64,000 nt of DNA from an uncultured Chitinophaga sp. Lineage in GTDB: Bacteria; Bacteroidota; Bacteroidia; Chitinophagales; Chitinophagaceae. Shown piece by piece: positions 61,769 through 64,000 of this stretch. Every line of letters begins with the position of its first letter. Position 1 is the stretch's first letter. The position numbers and the translations under genes are program-made. The notes beneath the pieces are model-generated. The model did no database searches, had not been told where the DNA came from, and saw only the letters and a program-made list of their open reading frames with translations. The stretch covers positions 62,001 to 126,000 of the forward strand of contig NZ_CAMLHC010000004.1 in the NCBI RefSeq assembly GCF_946479755.1, in the 5' to 3' direction.

Positions 61769-62686
61769 ATGAAACAGTTGATGCTATTATTATTCCTGTT
61801 GTTCAGCGTCTTATTTATAAAGGCCCAGGATACTACCCGTAAAAACAATATGTACCTGCCGCCGGCTGTGGACACCAGTAAGTTACGGATGCCTGCCGGT
61901 ATGCCGTCCGCACTGGGAAGTGCCGCCAAAGCCGCCGCCGATACGGTTAAAAGAGGGCTGACGATAAAGCCGTCAACGATTGACTTTAAACTGAACAGCG
62001 GACAAACGGGTACCGCCCACGTGTTTATCGTCAACCGCCTTAATAAGAAAAAACAGTTTACACTGTATCTCTCCGACTGGGTGAGAGATTCGCTGGGCGC
62101 GCATGTTTATACCGCGCCGGGATCTACCGAACGCTCCTGCGCCCGGTGGGTAAAACTGGACAGGACATTTGTGGAGATAGACACGGGGCAGACCGTGGAT
62201 ATCCCGATCAAAATGCAGATCCCTGATTCAGCCGCCGCCGCCGGTGAAATGAAGTGGACCATGCTCTTCCTCGAAACCACGGAGGAGCAGGTCGTGGAGT
62301 CCGCCAACGGGCTGAAGACCAATGTGAATAATAAAGTCAGGGTAGGGGTACATCTCTACCAGACGCCCCCGTCCCTGACCTATAAAGATGTAAAGATACT
62401 CTCCTTCGACCGCGCCGATACCAGCGCCCGGGTATGTCACATCGTGTGTCAGAACACCGGGACGGTGCAACTGGAATGCACCAGCTATCTGGAACTGTCC
62501 AATATCGCCACGGGCGATAAAACAAAGATCGATGTACCCATATTCCCGCTGTTCCCGGAACAGAGACGTGTGGTGGAATTCGTAATACCCGACAATGTAC
62601 CCAAAGGAAAATACTCACTCATAGGAGTGATCGACGCAGGAACAGACGTACCTATGGAAGCTGCACAGGAAATGATAGATATCTGA
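61769..62686 (+). CDS. PapD-like periplasmic chaperone (candidate)
   Basis: The 305-residue product has a signal peptide (about 1-19), a spacer, and then two Ig-like domains (about 65-205 and 206-303). The first resembles fimbrial chaperones of the alternate/archaic type: TIKPSTIDFKLNSGQTG, then CARWVKLDRTFVEIDTGQTVDIPIKMQIP and GEMKWTMLFLE (compare the W..l.p..f.l.pGe....v...P.....GEY...l.f pattern), followed by KVRVGVHLYQTPP. It is 27 bp after the Crp/Fnr gene and ends in a strong terminator. A chaperone role is inferred; alternatives are COG1470-like adhesion or cell-surface proteins. Confidence 0.72.
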   Translation: MKQLMLLLFLLFSVLFIKAQDTTRKNNMYLPPAVDTSKLRMPAGMPSALGSAAKAAADTVKRGLTIKPSTIDFKLNSGQTGTAHVFIVNRLNKKKQFTLYLSDWVRDSLGAHVYTAPGSTERSCARWVKLDRTFVEIDTGQTVDIPIKMQIPDSAAAAGEMKWTMLFLETTEEQVVESANGLKTNVNNKVRVGVHLYQTPPSLTYKDVKILSFDRADTSARVCHIVCQNTGTVQLECTSYLELSNIATGDKTKIDVPIFPLFPEQRRVVEFVIPDNVPKGKYSLIGVIDAGTDVPMEAAQEMIDI

Positions 62687-62708
62687 ACTGTATCCACTTA
62701 GAATCTGA

Positions 62709-62745
62709 TCCGGCACTATTCTTAGTGCCGGAAATTTTTTTTAAT
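62709..62745 (+). terminator. Rho-independent terminator after the PapD-like gene
   Basis: Perfect arms (62709-62718 and 62723-62732, loop TTCT) are followed by a T tract. Confidence 0.9.
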
Positions 62746-62813
62746 TTTTTTTTGAGAAAACTGTAACGAAAGTTTATCTGCTGCAACTAATACTGTAAAT
62801 AAACTTTTTAACG

Positions 62814-63659
62814 ATGAAACAGTTGCTCTCCTTCGCCATTATTTTTATATGTTCCCTTACCGCCGCCAAAGCGGCTTCCCGGCCGCCCGCAGAGAAATCC
62901 GTACTGTGGAAAATCACCGGCAACGGGCTCGATAAACCTTCTTACCTGTTTGGCACCTTCCATCAGCTTTGTAAAGATGATGTGATCATCGTCGAAAAAG
63001 TAAAGCAGGCATTCGCCGGCGCCGGTCAGCTGGTGATAGAAGCGAATATTTTTGATGCCGCTGAATTACAGATCGCCCAACGGTCGGTCATATCCGACAT
63101 GCCGCAAAGCCAGCGGCTCTCCAAAGAAAGATATGCTTTCATTGATTCCCTGCTACGTGCAAAAATGGGCGTGTCCATGAAACGTTTTGACAGCATAAGA
63201 CTCAGCGCGCTGGTCGGCGTATTTGCCCGGCTGGGATTTACCTGCGCTCAGCCGGTCAGCCAGGAAGCGTTGTTCTATCAGCAGGCGCAGCAACGACAAA
63301 TGAAATTTGCCGTGCTGGAGACCATGCAGGAACAGGTAGACTACATGAACAAAGGGTTTTCCGATGAATACTGTTTCAGATACCTGAAAACCATCGATAC
63401 GCTGCAGCATACGACCACCCGTATGGTGAACGCTTACAAAGCAGAAGACATAGAAATGCTGCAACTGGAAATGAACGATGCCGAAATGAGCTATTGGCTG
63501 CTGGACCAGCGGAATGCCAATTGGGCCAACAGGATGCCGGCCATGATGAAGGACAACAGCTGCTTCTTCGCGGTAGGATCGGGACACCTTGCCGGTAAGT
63601 CAGGCGTTATCAGCTTGCTGCGCGATAAAGGCTATACTGTTACCCCTGTTATTAACTGA
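62814..63659 (+). CDS. TraB/GumN-family protein
   Basis: The 281-residue product has a signal peptide (about 1-21, ending AKA) and a TraB/GumN (Tiki-like) domain: SVLWKITGNGLDKPSYLFGTFH near residue 29, VIEANIF near 72 (conserved Glu) and the C-terminal FFAVGSGHLAGKSGVISLLRDKGYTV. In eukaryotic Tiki this fold is a metalloprotease; the conserved GTFH, E and GSGHL residues are present here. The bacterial role is unclear. It follows the terminator of the fibre locus and precedes a membrane protein by 25 bp. Confidence 0.9.
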   Translation: MKQLLSFAIIFICSLTAAKAASRPPAEKSVLWKITGNGLDKPSYLFGTFHQLCKDDVIIVEKVKQAFAGAGQLVIEANIFDAAELQIAQRSVISDMPQSQRLSKERYAFIDSLLRAKMGVSMKRFDSIRLSALVGVFARLGFTCAQPVSQEALFYQQAQQRQMKFAVLETMQEQVDYMNKGFSDEYCFRYLKTIDTLQHTTTRMVNAYKAEDIEMLQLEMNDAEMSYWLLDQRNANWANRMPAMMKDNSCFFAVGSGHLAGKSGVISLLRDKGYTVTPVIN

Positions 63660-63684
63660 TTTAACCAACTAAAAAATACGGCAT

Positions 63685-64000
63685 ATGCATCTTCCATTAA
63701 TTCCCCCCGCTGTACATCAGCCTCTAAGCAAGATCCGCAAAAACATGAGAGAAGAAGGCGGTCTGCAGGTCATCGGACTGTGCTTCCTGGCTGTGCTGCC
63801 CCGCTTCTTCACCCTCAGCCCGATGGCAACTGCCGGCTACTACAGCCTCTATGCAGTGCTGGTGGCCATCTGCGGATACTATCTGTATAAATTCTACCGG
63901 TTCTATCAGCACCTGTCTACCGCTGACCTGTCTACCAGGGAACATCTGTACAGCACCTACTATGAGATCAGGGTCCACATCGAGATGTACAGGTCCTATA
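63685..64000 (+). CDS. Membrane protein, paralogue of the one at 56384 (runs off window)
   Basis: An uninterrupted frame from ATG 63685 to the window end encodes about 105 residues: MHLPLIPPAVHQPLSKIRKNM, a hydrophobic helix pair (about 30-68), then YKFYRFYQHLSTADLSTREHLYSTYYEIRVHIEMYRSY. This core matches the protein at 56384 (KIRK.MR.E, Y.FYRFY..L, REHLY..YY.I..HIEMYRS). It lacks the N-terminal DDIQSLWN motif and no sigma gene precedes it. Confidence 0.8.
   Translation, partial: MHLPLIPPAVHQPLSKIRKNMREEGGLQVIGLCFLAVLPRFFTLSPMATAGYYSLYAVLVAICGYYLYKFYRFYQHLSTADLSTREHLYSTYYEIRVHIEMYRSY

Overview
The window looks like chromosomal DNA of a Bacteroidota bacterium, most likely Chitinophagaceae (Chitinophaga-like). 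The grounds are three SusC/SusD pairs, FecR/ECF sigma pairs, fused E1 alpha/beta dehydrogenase, Bacteroidota-type AMP nucleosidase, DUF4302 lipoproteins, and promoters of the Bacteroidota form (TTTG or TTG, about 19-20 bp, then TAnnTTTG). No insertion sequence, phage gene or CRISPR array was found. The genus is an inference from gene content; no 16S gene is present.

Positions 1-22.5 kb are mostly housekeeping: a sugar-nucleotide pair (UDP-sugar 6-dehydrogenase, partial, and DegT aminotransferase), Kdo transferase, thymidine kinase, GtrA protein, biotin carboxylase, CcmB/C/D-like cytochrome c biogenesis, glutamate dehydrogenase, AMP nucleosidase, a double-ATPase peptide ABC protein, QueA, IspD, a Gfo/Idh/MocA oxidoreductase, RadC, Prs-RplY-Pth, a FAH-family hydrolase, and a MarR regulator divergent from a fused 2-oxoacid dehydrogenase E1.

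Positions 22.5-51 kb hold three outer-membrane uptake loci. The first (22.5-33.1 kb, minus strand) is a complete unit: ECF sigma, FecR, SusC with STN domain, SusD, zinc metallohydrolase lipoprotein and two DUF4302 lipoproteins. The second (34.6-39.3 kb) is a bare SusC/SusD pair preceded by 1.5 kb without a gene; that gap carries a degenerate 65-66 bp tandem repeat and copies of a LacI-operator-like motif. The third (39.5-50.9 kb) has an ECF sigma, an unknown membrane protein, FecR, SusC with STN, SusD and a secreted metallophosphoesterase fused to a PQQ-type propeller. In this locus sigma and FecR are unusually separated and divergent.

Positions 51-64 kb contain a YiaA/B-type membrane protein, an initiator tRNA, a NIPSNAP protein, a possible SUFU-domain protein, a large unknown secreted protein, an ECF sigma with a membrane partner, and then the most novel-looking locus (57.2-62.7 kb). 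That locus encodes a cysteine-rich secreted pilin-like protein, a terminator-like hairpin, a large outer-membrane barrel with Ig-like domains on both sides, a Crp/Fnr regulator and a PapD-like periplasmic protein. Together these resemble a chaperone-usher-type surface-fibre system not of the known Bacteroidales FimA/Mfa type. A TraB/GumN protein follows, then a truncated paralogue of the sigma-partner membrane protein at the window edge.

Many gene ends are marked by strong hairpins. Several intergenic regions carry longer imperfect inverted repeats built from short A/T-rich motifs.
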